DNA of 64,000 bases from Sulfurimicrobium sp964552675 (GTDB lineage Bacteria > Pseudomonadota > Gammaproteobacteria > Burkholderiales > Sulfuricellaceae): the NCBI GenBank assembly GCA_964552675.1, contig CAZKHJ010000003.1, forward strand, positions 113,880 to 177,879, read 5' to 3'. The position numbers were made by a program, and so were the translations under genes. Under the pieces are notes generated by a model. It was not told the origin of the DNA. It searched no databases and saw only the letters and a program-made list of their open reading frames with translations. Position 1 is the stretch's first letter; each line of letters opens with the position of its first letter. Positions 17,464-25,402 of this stretch are shown here, piece by piece.

Positions 17464-18159
17464 ATGCCTAACTATTACGCTTTGATTCCCGCTGCCGGCT
17501 CCGGTTCCCGCATGGGCGAGCCGACGCCGAAACAGTACCTCGAAGTGCTGGGGCAGCCGTTGATTTACTACGCGATTGCCCGCCTCTGCGGCTGCAAGGA
17601 TATCGAGCGGGTGTATGTGGTGCTGGCGCCGGACGATGAGCGCTGGGGCCGCTATGACTGGGAGGCTTTCGCGCCGACCCTGGTGCCGCTGTTTTGCGGC
17701 GGGTCGGAGCGTTTCGAGAGCGTGCGCAATGGCCTCAAGGCCATTCAGGACGAGGTGGAAGCCGACGACTGGGTGCTGGTGCATGACGCTGCCCGCCCCT
17801 GTCTCAGTGAAGAGGCGCTGGCCCGCCTGATCGCACAGGGCGGCGCGGATCCGGTGGGCGGGTTGCTGGCGGTGCCGGTGGCGGATACGCTCAAGCGTGC
17901 CGATGCGGAACAGCGCATCGCCCACACCGAAGCACGCGCCGGTCTGTGGCAGGCGCAAACGCCGCAGATGTTCCGTCATGGCGCATTGCTTGCGGCCCTG
18001 TCCCGGCCCGGCGTGCAGGTTCCTACCGATGAAGCCCAGGCGATCGAGCAGGGTGGACTCAAACCGAAACTGGTTCTGGGCGACAGCCGGAATTTCAAGG
18101 TGACCTATCCGCAGGATCTGGAGATGGCGACATTGCTGCTGCAAAAGGAGGAGACATGA
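17464..18159 (+). CDS. ispD: 2-C-methyl-D-erythritol 4-phosphate cytidylyltransferase
   Basis: A 231-residue nucleotidyltransferase of the MEP isoprenoid pathway that joins CTP to methylerythritol phosphate. It has the CTP-binding loop ALIPAAGSGSRMGEPTPKQYLE (residues 6-27), LVHDAARPC near residue 103, and the C-terminal TDEAQAIEQ. ATG 17464 is used; an earlier TTG at 17449 would add five residues without family support. Its end overlaps ispF by 4 bases (ATGA). Other isoprenoid genes in the window are ispF, ispA and dxs. Confidence 0.96.
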   Translation: MPNYYALIPAAGSGSRMGEPTPKQYLEVLGQPLIYYAIARLCGCKDIERVYVVLAPDDERWGRYDWEAFAPTLVPLFCGGSERFESVRNGLKAIQDEVEADDWVLVHDAARPCLSEEALARLIAQGGADPVGGLLAVPVADTLKRADAEQRIAHTEARAGLWQAQTPQMFRHGALLAALSRPGVQVPTDEAQAIEQGGLKPKLVLGDSRNFKVTYPQDLEMATLLLQKEET

Positions 18160-18629
18160 GAATTGGACAGGGTTTCGATGTGCATGGCCTGGTCGAGGGG
18201 CGCAAGCTGATCATCGGCGGCGTGGAGATTTCCTATCATCTCGGCCTGGCAGGACATTCCGATGCGGACGTGCTGTTGCACGCCATTTGCGATGCGCTGC
18301 TGGGCGCGGCGGGGCTGGGCGACATCGGGCGCCATTTCCCCGATACCGATTCCCGCTTCAAGGGGGTAGACAGCCGTCATCTACTGCGCGAAGTGCTGCG
18401 CCTGATTGCGCTCAAGGGCTACCACGTGGTGAACGTGGATGCCACCATCATCGCCCAGGCGCCGCGCATGGCGCCCCATATCCCGCAGATGGAAGCCAAT
18501 ATTGCCGCTGATCTGGGCGTGGCTGTCGATTGCATCAACGTCAAGGCAACCACCACCGAGCGGCTGGGTTACACCGGGCGTGGCGAGGGCATCGCGGCGC
18601 AGGCGGTGTGCCTGTTGCGCGAGGTGTGA
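18156..18629 (+). CDS. ispF: 2-C-methyl-D-erythritol 2,4-cyclodiphosphate synthase
   Basis: A 157-residue trimeric enzyme of the MEP pathway that cyclises CDP-methylerythritol 2-phosphate. It has the start RIGQGFDVH with metal ligands Asp and His, GHSDADVLLHAICDALLGAAG near residue 33, and the C-terminal KATTTERLGYTGRGEGIAAQA. The length is normal. It is translationally coupled to ispD upstream, and thpR starts 1 base after its stop. Confidence 0.97.
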   Translation: MRIGQGFDVHGLVEGRKLIIGGVEISYHLGLAGHSDADVLLHAICDALLGAAGLGDIGRHFPDTDSRFKGVDSRHLLREVLRLIALKGYHVVNVDATIIAQAPRMAPHIPQMEANIAADLGVAVDCINVKATTTERLGYTGRGEGIAAQAVCLLREV

Positions 18630-18630
18630 G

Positions 18631-19164
18631 TTGAGCGGAAAAACGGCGCGGCTGTTTTTCGCGCTGTGGCCGGCGCCAGCAGTGCGCGGGGCGCTCGATC
18701 AGGCGGGGCGCAAGCTGCGCATCGCCTGCGGCGGACGGCAGATGCGTGCCTGCAATCTGCACCTTACCCTGGTGTTTCTCGGTAATGTCGAACTTTCCCG
18801 GCTGGAGGCGCTTGGTGCGGTAGCGGGCGCGGTACGGGCCGCGCCCTTTGGCGTGCTATTGACACGCCTGGGCTGGTGGAAGCACAACCGGGTGGCCTGG
18901 GCCGCGCCGGATGCTACGCCCGGCCCGCTGGCGGAGCTGGTGGCGCAGTTGCAGGGGGGATTGCGGCAGGCAGGTTTTGCTTTCGACGACCGGCCCACTT
19001 ATGTGCCTCATGTCACCCTGCTGCGCAATGCACGCTGCGATGCGCTTGAATGGCCGCCGTTCGGGCCGCTGGAATGGCATGCCGGAGAGTTTGTGCTGGT
19101 GCGTTCGGTGACGCGGGAGGAGGGGGCGACCTATGAGGCCATAGGTCGCTGGCCTCTGGTTTAG
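18631..19164 (+). CDS. thpR: RNA 2',3'-cyclic phosphodiesterase
   Basis: A 177-residue 2H-phosphoesterase with its two HxTx motifs, HLTLVFLG near residue 45 and HVTLLRN near residue 130. ThpR/LigT proteins open 2',3'-cyclic phosphates on RNA ends. TTG 18631 is taken as the start because it directly follows the ispF stop and gives the family N-terminus (TARLFFALWP); there is no ATG upstream before ispF codons begin. The TAG stop is also the first triplet of palindromic element B. Confidence 0.9.
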   Translation: MSGKTARLFFALWPAPAVRGALDQAGRKLRIACGGRQMRACNLHLTLVFLGNVELSRLEALGAVAGAVRAAPFGVLLTRLGWWKHNRVAWAAPDATPGPLAELVAQLQGGLRQAGFAFDDRPTYVPHVTLLRNARCDALEWPPFGPLEWHAGEFVLVRSVTREEGATYEAIGRWPLV

Positions 19165-19308
19165 CAGGGCGTTGAAAAACCACTGCGAGGGCGTGATGCG
19201 GCGTCGAAAACAGGCTCAAAATGCTCATTTACTCTGTGTAAATTCCGCTTTTTCGCCTGTTTTCTCCTTGCCTGACGCCCTCTCGCTACGTTTTTCAACA
19301 CCCTGCTA
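19162..19308. repeat. 147-bp palindromic intergenic element B (TAG-ended)
   Basis: Terminal inverted repeats of 19 bp with one mismatch (TAGCAGGGCGTTGAAAAAC at 19162-19180; complement of TAGCAGGGTGTTGAAAAAC at 19290-19308). The inner arms also pair (GAGGGCGT, AAAACAGGC and ATTTAC on each side), so almost the full length is one long inverted repeat. It sits exactly between two convergent genes: its first triplet is the thpR stop and its last is the stop of the gene at 19306-19746. It carries no reading frame. It may act as a two-way transcription stop. Confidence 0.8.
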
Positions 19309-19746
19309 GAGATAAATGATGTTTTCCAGGTGCCCGGACAGTTCTTTCTCGGTTGCCTTGGTGTAGTCCTTTTCCACGCTTTCGCTTACCAGTTTGCTGA
19401 CCTGGTGGTCGAGATTGCCCTTGAGTAATCCCATGAAAGCCGGGGCCGCCACCAGGATGGCGCGTTGGTAGCTGTTGGCGGTGCGGCCCTGGTCCATTTC
19501 CCGCGCCAGTTCCTGAGCGAAGCGCTCTGCTTCATTCTGCTTGGGGTCGGTGGCGGGAACAAACGAGCCGTGGCCATTGCCCGAGCCGGGATTATGTCCG
19601 GGACGGTCGGCAACGAGGTTGGAAGCTTTGGCCCGGCTTTCCGGGTGAGATAGTTCTTTTACCAGCTGGATGCCCTTTTTCGCGCCGTGATTGGCGTAAA
19701 GGCGGGCAGTGCTGGCGTTTGCGACGAGAATCCAGGTTGTGCTCAT
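19306..19746 (-). CDS. Host-attachment-protein family (eRF1/baeRF-like) protein
   Basis: A 146-residue protein beginning MSTTWILVANASTARLYAN and ending with a helical part (LDHQVSKLVSESVEKDYTKAT). This is the family annotated as required for attachment to host cells; it has an eRF1-like fold and its real role is unclear in free-living bacteria. It is soluble, with no signal peptide. ATG 19746 is used because an AGGAG site lies 12 bases upstream; a GTG four codons earlier overlaps that site. The TAG stop is supplied by palindromic element B. Confidence 0.8.
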   Translation of the reverse strand: MSTTWILVANASTARLYANHGAKKGIQLVKELSHPESRAKASNLVADRPGHNPGSGNGHGSFVPATDPKQNEAERFAQELAREMDQGRTANSYQRAILVAAPAFMGLLKGNLDHQVSKLVSESVEKDYTKATEKELSGHLENIIYL

Positions 19747-19957
19747 GATGTACGACACTCCTGATCTGATTTTGATGATTTTGAGATGAAAACCGCGCGC
19801 AATATTCTCCCGACGCGGTAAGGATAGCCTAGCATTTTTTCGGCGGGGCTTGAATGAGGGAAATCAAATTCATTTTGTGCTGCGCGTAGTCCAAATCGCT
19901 CAATACAACTTCGCCCGGCTGTGTGAAAATCCGATCATCCTGCCGAGAGAAAAAATC

Positions 19958-20767
19958 ATGAAAAAAATTGCCATAGCCTTATGCCTGTTGCTGACATCCT
20001 CAATTACCCTGGCGGGCGATGTCAGTATGCGGAAGACGACCATCCGGTCGGGCGAGGTGGATGTGCCCGCCGAAATTGCCGTGCCCGGCGGCAAGGGGCC
20101 GTTTCCTCCGGTGCTGTATCTTCATGCCAAGCGCGGCTATGACGAGGTGGATCAGCGCCATATTTCGACTCTGGCGGAACAGGGTTTCCTGGTACTTGCG
20201 CCGGACTGGCAGAGCGGGCGCTTTATCGAGCGCTGGCCCTCGGCGCACGATCCGGCTACCGAGAGTGATGTCGAGGCGGCCCTGGATGCGCTCATGGCGT
20301 TGCCTGAAGCGTGCCGGACTCCGGTGGGGGTGGTCGGCTATTCGCGCGGCGGCTATTACGCCATCCGCCTGGCTGCCAGGCGCGGCAGGGATATTGCCGC
20401 TATCGCGACGTATGCCGGCCACATGCAGAACCCCAATGCGCCGGAGCCGGAGCAATTGTTCAGCGTGGCGCCGGAAATTGCACAGCTCACCACGCCGATG
20501 CTGTTCCTCATCGGCGAGCAGGATTTCGAGTTGCGCCGCATCAATGGCGGGCGCGCTTTCTATGCGCTGTATGAACGCGGCGTGCCGGTGGAAATACAGT
20601 ACTACCCGCTTGCCCGCCGCGCCTTCGATTTCCGCAACGACCAGAGCCCGGAGGAAAAAATTGCCACCCGGCATGCCCGCGAACGGGTGAAAGACTGGCT
20701 GCTCAGATTCATGGATGTGGAAGGCAAGGGGCGCTGCGGCCGAAAAGCCCGCTTCCATCAGCCCTGA
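19958..20767 (+). CDS. Dienelactone-hydrolase-like secreted protein lacking the usual catalytic histidine
   Basis: A 269-residue alpha/beta-hydrolase-fold protein with a signal peptide (MKKIAIALCLLLTSSITLAG). The nucleophile elbow is normal (VVGYSRGGYYA, serine near residue 131) and the acid is in LIGEQDFELR. Where the family has a histidine (typically Y-P-G-A-x-H-A-F) this protein has YYPLARRAFDF, with arginine in the histidine place. It may therefore be non-catalytic or use another base. ATG 19958 follows GAGAGAAAAAATC; a longer frame upstream lacks a signal peptide. It converges on mnmH with 6 bases between them. Confidence 0.75.
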   Translation: MKKIAIALCLLLTSSITLAGDVSMRKTTIRSGEVDVPAEIAVPGGKGPFPPVLYLHAKRGYDEVDQRHISTLAEQGFLVLAPDWQSGRFIERWPSAHDPATESDVEAALDALMALPEACRTPVGVVGYSRGGYYAIRLAARRGRDIAAIATYAGHMQNPNAPEPEQLFSVAPEIAQLTTPMLFLIGEQDFELRRINGGRAFYALYERGVPVEIQYYPLARRAFDFRNDQSPEEKIATRHARERVKDWLLRFMDVEGKGRCGRKARFHQP

Positions 20768-20773
20768 TTATCC

Positions 20774-21817
20774 CTAAGCCGGGGGCAGCAGTTCCTGCGC
20801 CATCATTTGCATTGCCGCTGCGTCCAGATTTCGTGGCCTGAGCACCTGCCCTTGGGCGTAATGAGGGTAGTGTTTGAGGGTGGAGCGGGTATAGGCCGGG
20901 TCGTAATGCTGCTCCAGCAATTCGGCGACCAGGGTGTCCCATTCCCCCTCTTGCGCCATCGCCTGCCAGCGGCCGATGCGCTCCCGGCCATGAATTTCAG
21001 TGAGAAAAGCGAGTTTCTGGTTCAGCGTTGTATGATCGGCCAGAAAATGCTGGTATTCCTCCTTTAGCAGCCCGACCCGTTGTGCCGTGGTGGCTTCGAT
21101 ACGGATGCACTGGCCCTGCCACATGGCTTCGATCAGGGTGTCCGGCACGCGCACGTTGCCGATTTTCTTGCTTTCCGCCTCGGCATAGACCGGCCGGGAT
21201 GGGTCGAAGCCATGCAGTTTTGACCAGATCAGGCTTTCAAAGTATTTCTGTGGCGGCTGGGGTATGTCGGGCAGATTGCCCAGCAGCGAGCCGCGATGAT
21301 TGGCGAGCGCCTCCAGGTCCAGCACCTGTGCGCCGGATTCCTGCAGGGCTTGCAGCAGGCGGCTTTTGCCCGAGCCGGTGGCGCCACATACCACCTGCCA
21401 CTGGAAACGGGCCGGCAGCGTTTTGAGGTCTTCCAGCACCTGTTTGCGATAAGCCTTGTAGCCGCCATCGAGCTGGCCGGTGGGCCAGCCGATCTGGTCC
21501 AGAATATGCGCCATCGAGCCGCTGCGCTTGCCGCCACGCCAGCAATAAACCAGGGGTTTCCAGGTCTTTGGATGGGTGGAGAGGTGTTCGTCGAGGTGAA
21601 TGGCGATATTGCGCGACACCAGCGCGGCACCGGCCTTTTTTGCCTCAAAGGGCGAAACCTGCTTGTGCAGGGTGCCGATGCGGGCGCGTTCTTCGTCGTT
21701 CAGCACGGGAAAGTTGAGGGCGCCGGGAATGTGGTCCTCGGCGAATTCGGACGGCGAGCGGACATCGATGATGTCGTCAAACTCGGCCAACTGTGCTACG
21801 TTTACCTGCTTCAACAC
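20774..21817 (-). CDS. mnmH: tRNA 2-selenouridine synthase
   Basis: A 347-residue two-domain enzyme. The N-terminal rhodanese domain has the active cysteine in YCWRGGKRS (Cys92). The C-terminal part has a Walker A loop (GATGSGKS, about 145-152). It replaces the sulfur of 2-thiouridine at the wobble base of Lys, Glu and Gln tRNAs with selenium, using selenophosphate from SelD. The start is GTG at 21817, with AGGG 8 bases upstream. It is divergent from selD with only 18 bases between the start codons. Confidence 0.95.
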   Translation of the reverse strand: MLKQVNVAQLAEFDDIIDVRSPSEFAEDHIPGALNFPVLNDEERARIGTLHKQVSPFEAKKAGAALVSRNIAIHLDEHLSTHPKTWKPLVYCWRGGKRSGSMAHILDQIGWPTGQLDGGYKAYRKQVLEDLKTLPARFQWQVVCGATGSGKSRLLQALQESGAQVLDLEALANHRGSLLGNLPDIPQPPQKYFESLIWSKLHGFDPSRPVYAEAESKKIGNVRVPDTLIEAMWQGQCIRIEATTAQRVGLLKEEYQHFLADHTTLNQKLAFLTEIHGRERIGRWQAMAQEGEWDTLVAELLEQHYDPAYTRSTLKHYPHYAQGQVLRPRNLDAAAMQMMAQELLPPA

Positions 21818-21835
21818 TTTGTTTCCCTGCCATTC

Positions 21836-22876
21836 ATGTCTGATATCAAATTAACACAATTCTCCCATGGCGGCGGCTGTGGCTGCAAAATTGCCCCTGC
21901 GCTGCTGAGTGAAATCCTGGCCAACATGCCGGGGCGACTGATCCACCCCGACCTGCTGGTGGGCACCGAGACCGGTGATGATGCGGCGGTATACCGTCTC
22001 AACGACAATCAGGCCATTGTTGCCACCACCGATTTTTTCATGCCCATCGTGGATGATCCGGTGGATTTTGGCCGCATTGCTGCCACCAATGCCCTGTCCG
22101 ACATCTACGCCATGGGCGCACAGCCGATCATGGCGCTGGCGATCGTGGGCATGCCGATAGACAAACTCCCCTCCCAGGTGATTCACGATATTCTGGTCGG
22201 TGGCGAAGCGGTTTGTACCGCTGCAGGCATCCCGGTGGCGGGCGGGCATTCGATTGATTCGCCCGAGCCGATTTACGGCCTGGTGGCGCTGGGCGTGGTT
22301 CATCCCGACAAGCTCAAGCGCAATATCGGCGCGAAGGATGGCGATGTGCTGATTCTCGGCAAGGGGCTGGGGATCGGCATCATGAGCGCGGCGCTGAAGA
22401 AAGGGGCGTTGTCGCCAGAGGGCTACCGCCAGATGGTGGAGAGCACCACCCAGCTCAATACCCCCGGTGCCGTGCTGGCTCACATGCAGGGCGTGCATGC
22501 GCTGACCGATGTGACCGGCTTTGCCTTGCTGGGCCATTTGCTGGAAATCTGCCGTGGTTCGCAACTGGGTGCCGAGCTTGAATTCGCCCGGCTGCCGGTG
22601 TTGCCGGTGGCGCTGGAGCTGGCGCAGAAAGGCTATGCGCCGGGCGCAGCCGGACGCAACTGGTCAAGCTACGGGCATGAAGTCAGCCTGCCCGAAGGCA
22701 TGGCCGAATGGCAGAAAAATCTGCTGTGCGACCCGCAGACCAGCGGCGGGTTGATGGTGGCTTGTGCGCCGGATGTGGCCGACGATGTGCTGGACTTGTT
22801 CCGGCAACAGGGATTCACCCATGCGTGCGTGATCGGACGCATGATGGCGGGCGAGGCCAGGGTCAGCGTGGTTTAA
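21836..22876 (+). CDS. selD: Selenide, water dikinase (selenophosphate synthase)
   Basis: A 346-residue enzyme making selenophosphate from selenide and ATP. The glycine-rich catalytic start SHGGGCGCK carries Cys15 and Lys18; the active position is an ordinary cysteine, not selenocysteine. Metal and ATP sites are GDDAAVYRL, TTDFFMPIVDDP and GGHSID. The C-terminus keeps CDPQTSGG. With mnmH next door and no selA/selB/selC in the window, the visible use of selenophosphate is tRNA modification. Its TAA stop overlaps the stop of the small convergent gene at 22873. Confidence 0.96.
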   Translation: MSDIKLTQFSHGGGCGCKIAPALLSEILANMPGRLIHPDLLVGTETGDDAAVYRLNDNQAIVATTDFFMPIVDDPVDFGRIAATNALSDIYAMGAQPIMALAIVGMPIDKLPSQVIHDILVGGEAVCTAAGIPVAGGHSIDSPEPIYGLVALGVVHPDKLKRNIGAKDGDVLILGKGLGIGIMSAALKKGALSPEGYRQMVESTTQLNTPGAVLAHMQGVHALTDVTGFALLGHLLEICRGSQLGAELEFARLPVLPVALELAQKGYAPGAAGRNWSSYGHEVSLPEGMAEWQKNLLCDPQTSGGLMVACAPDVADDVLDLFRQQGFTHACVIGRMMAGEARVSVV

Positions 22877-23043
22877 ACCCGGCGCAGCTTTGCGAAGGCA
22901 CATTCATCACCGCGCCGGCTCAGATACTGACGCCGCTCTGGGCCACTGTAGCTGGCGTCCTGGTGCTTGCGTCGATCCTTCAGACGCCGTTCCAGCGGGA
23001 TGAATTCGACTTCGTAAGTGGGGAGGGTGCTCTGTCTGTTCAT
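22873..23043 (-). CDS. Small arginine-rich protein, unknown function
   Basis: A 56-residue basic protein. The middle is a repeated ERR/DRR pattern (PLERRLKDRRKHQD, then GPERRQYLSRRGDE). Such ERRxxDRR stretches occur as tails of many proteobacterial signalling proteins, but no domain can be named. ATG 23043 has GGAGG five bases upstream; four extra in-frame codons upstream would destroy this site. It converges on selD with overlapping stop codons and is divergent from the response regulator, which may suggest a link to that two-component system. Confidence 0.6.
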   Translation of the reverse strand: MNRQSTLPTYEVEFIPLERRLKDRRKHQDASYSGPERRQYLSRRGDECAFAKLRRV

Positions 23044-23096
23044 AAAGACCTCCATGTCCTTTGTTTAATATAGCACTCTGATTGAAAAAGAGAAAT

Positions 23097-23129
23097 TAAC
23101 ATTTGTTCATGATTTTTATGTAACATTTG
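23097..23129. promoter_or_regulatory. Direct repeat TAACATTTG, possible regulator-binding sites
   Basis: TAACATTTG occurs at 23097-23105 and again at 23121-23129, 24 bases apart, in the AT-rich gap between the small gene and the response regulator. OmpR-family regulators often bind direct repeats upstream of their own operon. No other evidence is available. Confidence 0.3.
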
Positions 23130-23167
23130 ACCTATCATCGCAGTGTCCGGTCTTTCCCTTGAATGCC

Positions 23168-23848
23168 ATGAAAATCCTTATTGTTGAAGACGATCCCGCT
23201 GCCGCCCGGTTATTGCAGCAGGGGCTGACAGGCTTGGGCTATGCCTCGGACATCGCACGCGACGGCATTGAGGGGCAGGAAAAGGTTCGCACGGAAAACT
23301 TTGACCTGTGGCTGGTGGACATCATGCTGCCCCGGCTCGATGGCCTCTCCATGCTGCGTACCCTGCGCGGGGAAGGGTTTCATACGCCGGTACTGATCCT
23401 GAGTGCGCTGGGCGAAGTGGATGAACGGGTGGAGGGATTGCGCGCCGGCGGCGATGATTACCTGGTCAAGCCCTATGATTTCAGTGAGTTGCAGGCACGT
23501 ATCGAAGCATTGCTGCGGCGCGCACGGGGCCCGGCCAGCAGCGAGACCATGCTTGAGGTCGCCGACCTTAGAGTGGATCTGCTCACACGCAAGGTGACAC
23601 GCGCCGGACAGGAGATTCTGCTCAAACCGCGCGAATTCCGCCTGCTCGAATATCTCATGCGCCATGCTGGCCAGGTGGTGACGCGCACCATGCTGCTGGA
23701 AAACGTGTGGGACTACTACTTTGACCCCCAGACCAATGTGGTGGATGTGCACATCAGCCGCTTGCGTCACCAGATCGATAAACATTTCCCCCTGCCTTTG
23801 CTCCATACGGTGCGCGGCGAGGGCTACATGATGCGGCCGGGAGGATGA
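23168..23848 (+). CDS. OmpR-family two-component response regulator
   Basis: A 226-residue regulator. The receiver domain (1-115) has acid residues ED at 7-8, the phosphate-accepting Asp51 in LVDIMLP, and the lysine in YLVKPYDFSEL. The C-terminal winged-helix domain (about 125-226) has LKPREFRLLEYLMRH and VVDVHISRLRHQID. It would bind DNA when phosphorylated by the kinase encoded next (ATGA overlap). The target genes are not evident. ATG 23168 is used because the protein then starts with MKILIVEDD; a TTG three codons earlier is unlikely. Confidence 0.93.
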   Translation: MKILIVEDDPAAARLLQQGLTGLGYASDIARDGIEGQEKVRTENFDLWLVDIMLPRLDGLSMLRTLRGEGFHTPVLILSALGEVDERVEGLRAGGDDYLVKPYDFSELQARIEALLRRARGPASSETMLEVADLRVDLLTRKVTRAGQEILLKPREFRLLEYLMRHAGQVVTRTMLLENVWDYYFDPQTNVVDVHISRLRHQIDKHFPLPLLHTVRGEGYMMRPGG

Positions 23849-25200
23849 GGTTGCGCGATTCCGCGCCCCTGCGCCTGGCGCTGGGACTGCTGCTGGCGTA
23901 CCTGTGTGGCGCGGCCCTGTTGTTCTTTTTCCTCGATTACCAGCTGACTGCCACCCTGACGCGCGAGGTTGACCATGGCCTGCAGGAAGAGCGCGCCATG
24001 CTCCAGCGCCAGTATCTCGACTATGGCACGGCAGGACTGCATCGCGCGATCGAGCATGAGATCGAGAGCGAGGGCAGCCAGGCGCACGCCTTCCGCATCC
24101 TCGATACCCAGCATCGCATTACCTATCAGGCGGGCGGTCTGGCACTGCCCATGGTGACACCCTTTTCCGGCGTGCGGCAAATGGAGCTGGAATCCAGTGA
24201 TGGCAAGCTCCGCGTGGCGCGGGTGATTTCCTTTTCCCTGGGCAGGGAAATGAACGGGTTTGTTGCCTCCAGCATGGAGCCGGTGACAGGCCTGATCGGC
24301 AATTTCCGCCAGACCTTCCTGATTAGCGCCGGGGTGGTTTCCCTGTTCGGCCTGGCGCTGGGATACTGGCTTGCCTGGCGTTTTCGCGGGCGCATGGATG
24401 CCTTCAATCGCCACACCCAGCTGATCGTGCAATCCGGCGATCTTTCCAGCCGCATGCCGGTGGTGGGAAACGACGAATTCTCGGTGCTGGCGGGCAACAT
24501 GAATGCGATGCTGGAGCGCATCGAAAAACTGGTGCAGGGCATCCGTCAGGTGAGCGACAACATCGCCCACGATTTGCGTACCCCATTGACCCGTTTGCGC
24601 GCCGATGTCCAGGTCGCCCTGCAGCAGGGGGATGCGCAGATGCATCATGCCGCGCTGCAGCGAGTACACGAAGAACTGGAAAAGATGCAGAGCATCTTCA
24701 GTTCCCTGCTCGCCATCAGCCGTGCCGAATCGGGCGGGATGCCGGTAAAGCGCACAGTGGTGGATTTTTCCGAACTGCTGAATGAAATGGCCGAGTTCTA
24801 TATTCCCTCCGCCGAGGAGCATGGGCTCAAACTCCAGGAGGAAATTGCCAATGGCCTGCAGATATACGGTAACCGCCAGCTTCTGGCGCAAATCGTCTCC
24901 AATCTGCTCGACAACGCGCTCAAATACGTTCCCGCTGGCGGAGAGGTCAGCCTGCGGGCGCAACAGCAGGATAACCAGATCAGGGTAGTGATCGAGGACA
25001 GCGGGCCAGGCATTCCCCCCGAGATGCGCGACAAGGTATTTGAACGCTTTGCCCGTCTCGACCCCAGTCGCACCATGGCAGGCTCGGGATTGGGCCTGAG
25101 CCTGGCCAAGGCTTTTGTCGAACTGCATCATGGCAGAATTTCCATCACCAGGGGTACCTTGGGTGGAAGCGCCTTTATTCTGGACTTTCCGGCTGCCTGA
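23845..25200 (+). CDS. Membrane sensor histidine kinase
   Basis: A 451-residue kinase, partner of the preceding regulator. Membrane segments lie at about 10-30 and 155-178 with a roughly 120-residue periplasmic sensor between them. A HAMP linker follows, then the HisKA helix with His242 in NIAHDLRTPLTRLR, and an ATPase domain with N-box LDNALKY, DSGPGIPP and GSGLGLSLAKAF. All boxes are intact. The signal is unknown; the periplasmic part has no recognised domain. A terminator follows at 25222. Confidence 0.93.
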   Translation: MRLRDSAPLRLALGLLLAYLCGAALLFFFLDYQLTATLTREVDHGLQEERAMLQRQYLDYGTAGLHRAIEHEIESEGSQAHAFRILDTQHRITYQAGGLALPMVTPFSGVRQMELESSDGKLRVARVISFSLGREMNGFVASSMEPVTGLIGNFRQTFLISAGVVSLFGLALGYWLAWRFRGRMDAFNRHTQLIVQSGDLSSRMPVVGNDEFSVLAGNMNAMLERIEKLVQGIRQVSDNIAHDLRTPLTRLRADVQVALQQGDAQMHHAALQRVHEELEKMQSIFSSLLAISRAESGGMPVKRTVVDFSELLNEMAEFYIPSAEEHGLKLQEEIANGLQIYGNRQLLAQIVSNLLDNALKYVPAGGEVSLRAQQQDNQIRVVIEDSGPGIPPEMRDKVFERFARLDPSRTMAGSGLGLSLAKAFVELHHGRISITRGTLGGSAFILDFPAA

Positions 25201-25221
25201 GCGGAGAGGCGAGAGCCAATG

Positions 25222-25255
25222 AAAAAGGCCTGCAAGAATCCTGCAGGCCTTTTTT
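25222..25255 (+). terminator. Rho-independent terminator after the histidine kinase gene
   Basis: AAGGCCTGCA and TGCAGGCCTT form a strong stem with a T-run on the plus strand, 21 bases past the kinase stop. The A-run on the other side means it may also end the tRNA-Met transcript on the minus strand. Confidence 0.85.
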
Positions 25256-25258
25256 GTC

Positions 25259-25335
25259 TGGTGGTGATAGGTGGACTTGAACCACCGACCCCAGCATTAT
25301 GAGTGCTGTGCTCTAACCAACTGAGCTATATCACC
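25259..25335 (-). tRNA. tRNA-Met(CAT), elongator type
   Basis: 77 nt with encoded CCA. Acceptor GGTGATA pairs with TATCACC; the anticodon loop is CTCATAA with anticodon CAT. The ACAGCAC-anticodon-GTGCTGGGGTC pattern resembles elongator tRNA-Met rather than tRNA-Ile2, whose anticodon is modified to lysidine; sequence alone makes Met the better call. The 5' end is not the initiator type. Confidence 0.9.
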
Positions 25336-25346
25336 GGAGAGGCGGG

Positions 25347-25374
25347 ATTTTACGTTTTGCACGGAATTTGTCAA
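25347..25374 (-). promoter_or_regulatory. Promoter of tRNA-Met
   Basis: On the minus strand, TTGACA (25369-25374) and TAAAAT (25347-25352) are 16 bases apart, 11 bases before the mature tRNA. It interleaves with the tRNA-Arg promoter on the other strand. Confidence 0.65.
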
Positions 25375-25386
25375 GTCGGGTATAAT
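25357..25386 (+). promoter_or_regulatory. Promoter of tRNA-Arg
   Basis: TTGCAC (25357-25362) and a perfect TATAAT (25381-25386), 18 bases apart, ending 16 bases before the tRNA. The -35 hexamer lies inside the spacer of the opposing tRNA-Met promoter. Confidence 0.65.
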
Positions 25387-25402
25387 CCCGGCTTCAAATT
25401 AC

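Noticed and set aside
25259..25335. tRNA-Ile2 (lysidine type) instead of tRNA-Met
   Set aside because: The anticodon arm and variable-loop bases fit elongator tRNA-Met better; both share anticodon CAT.
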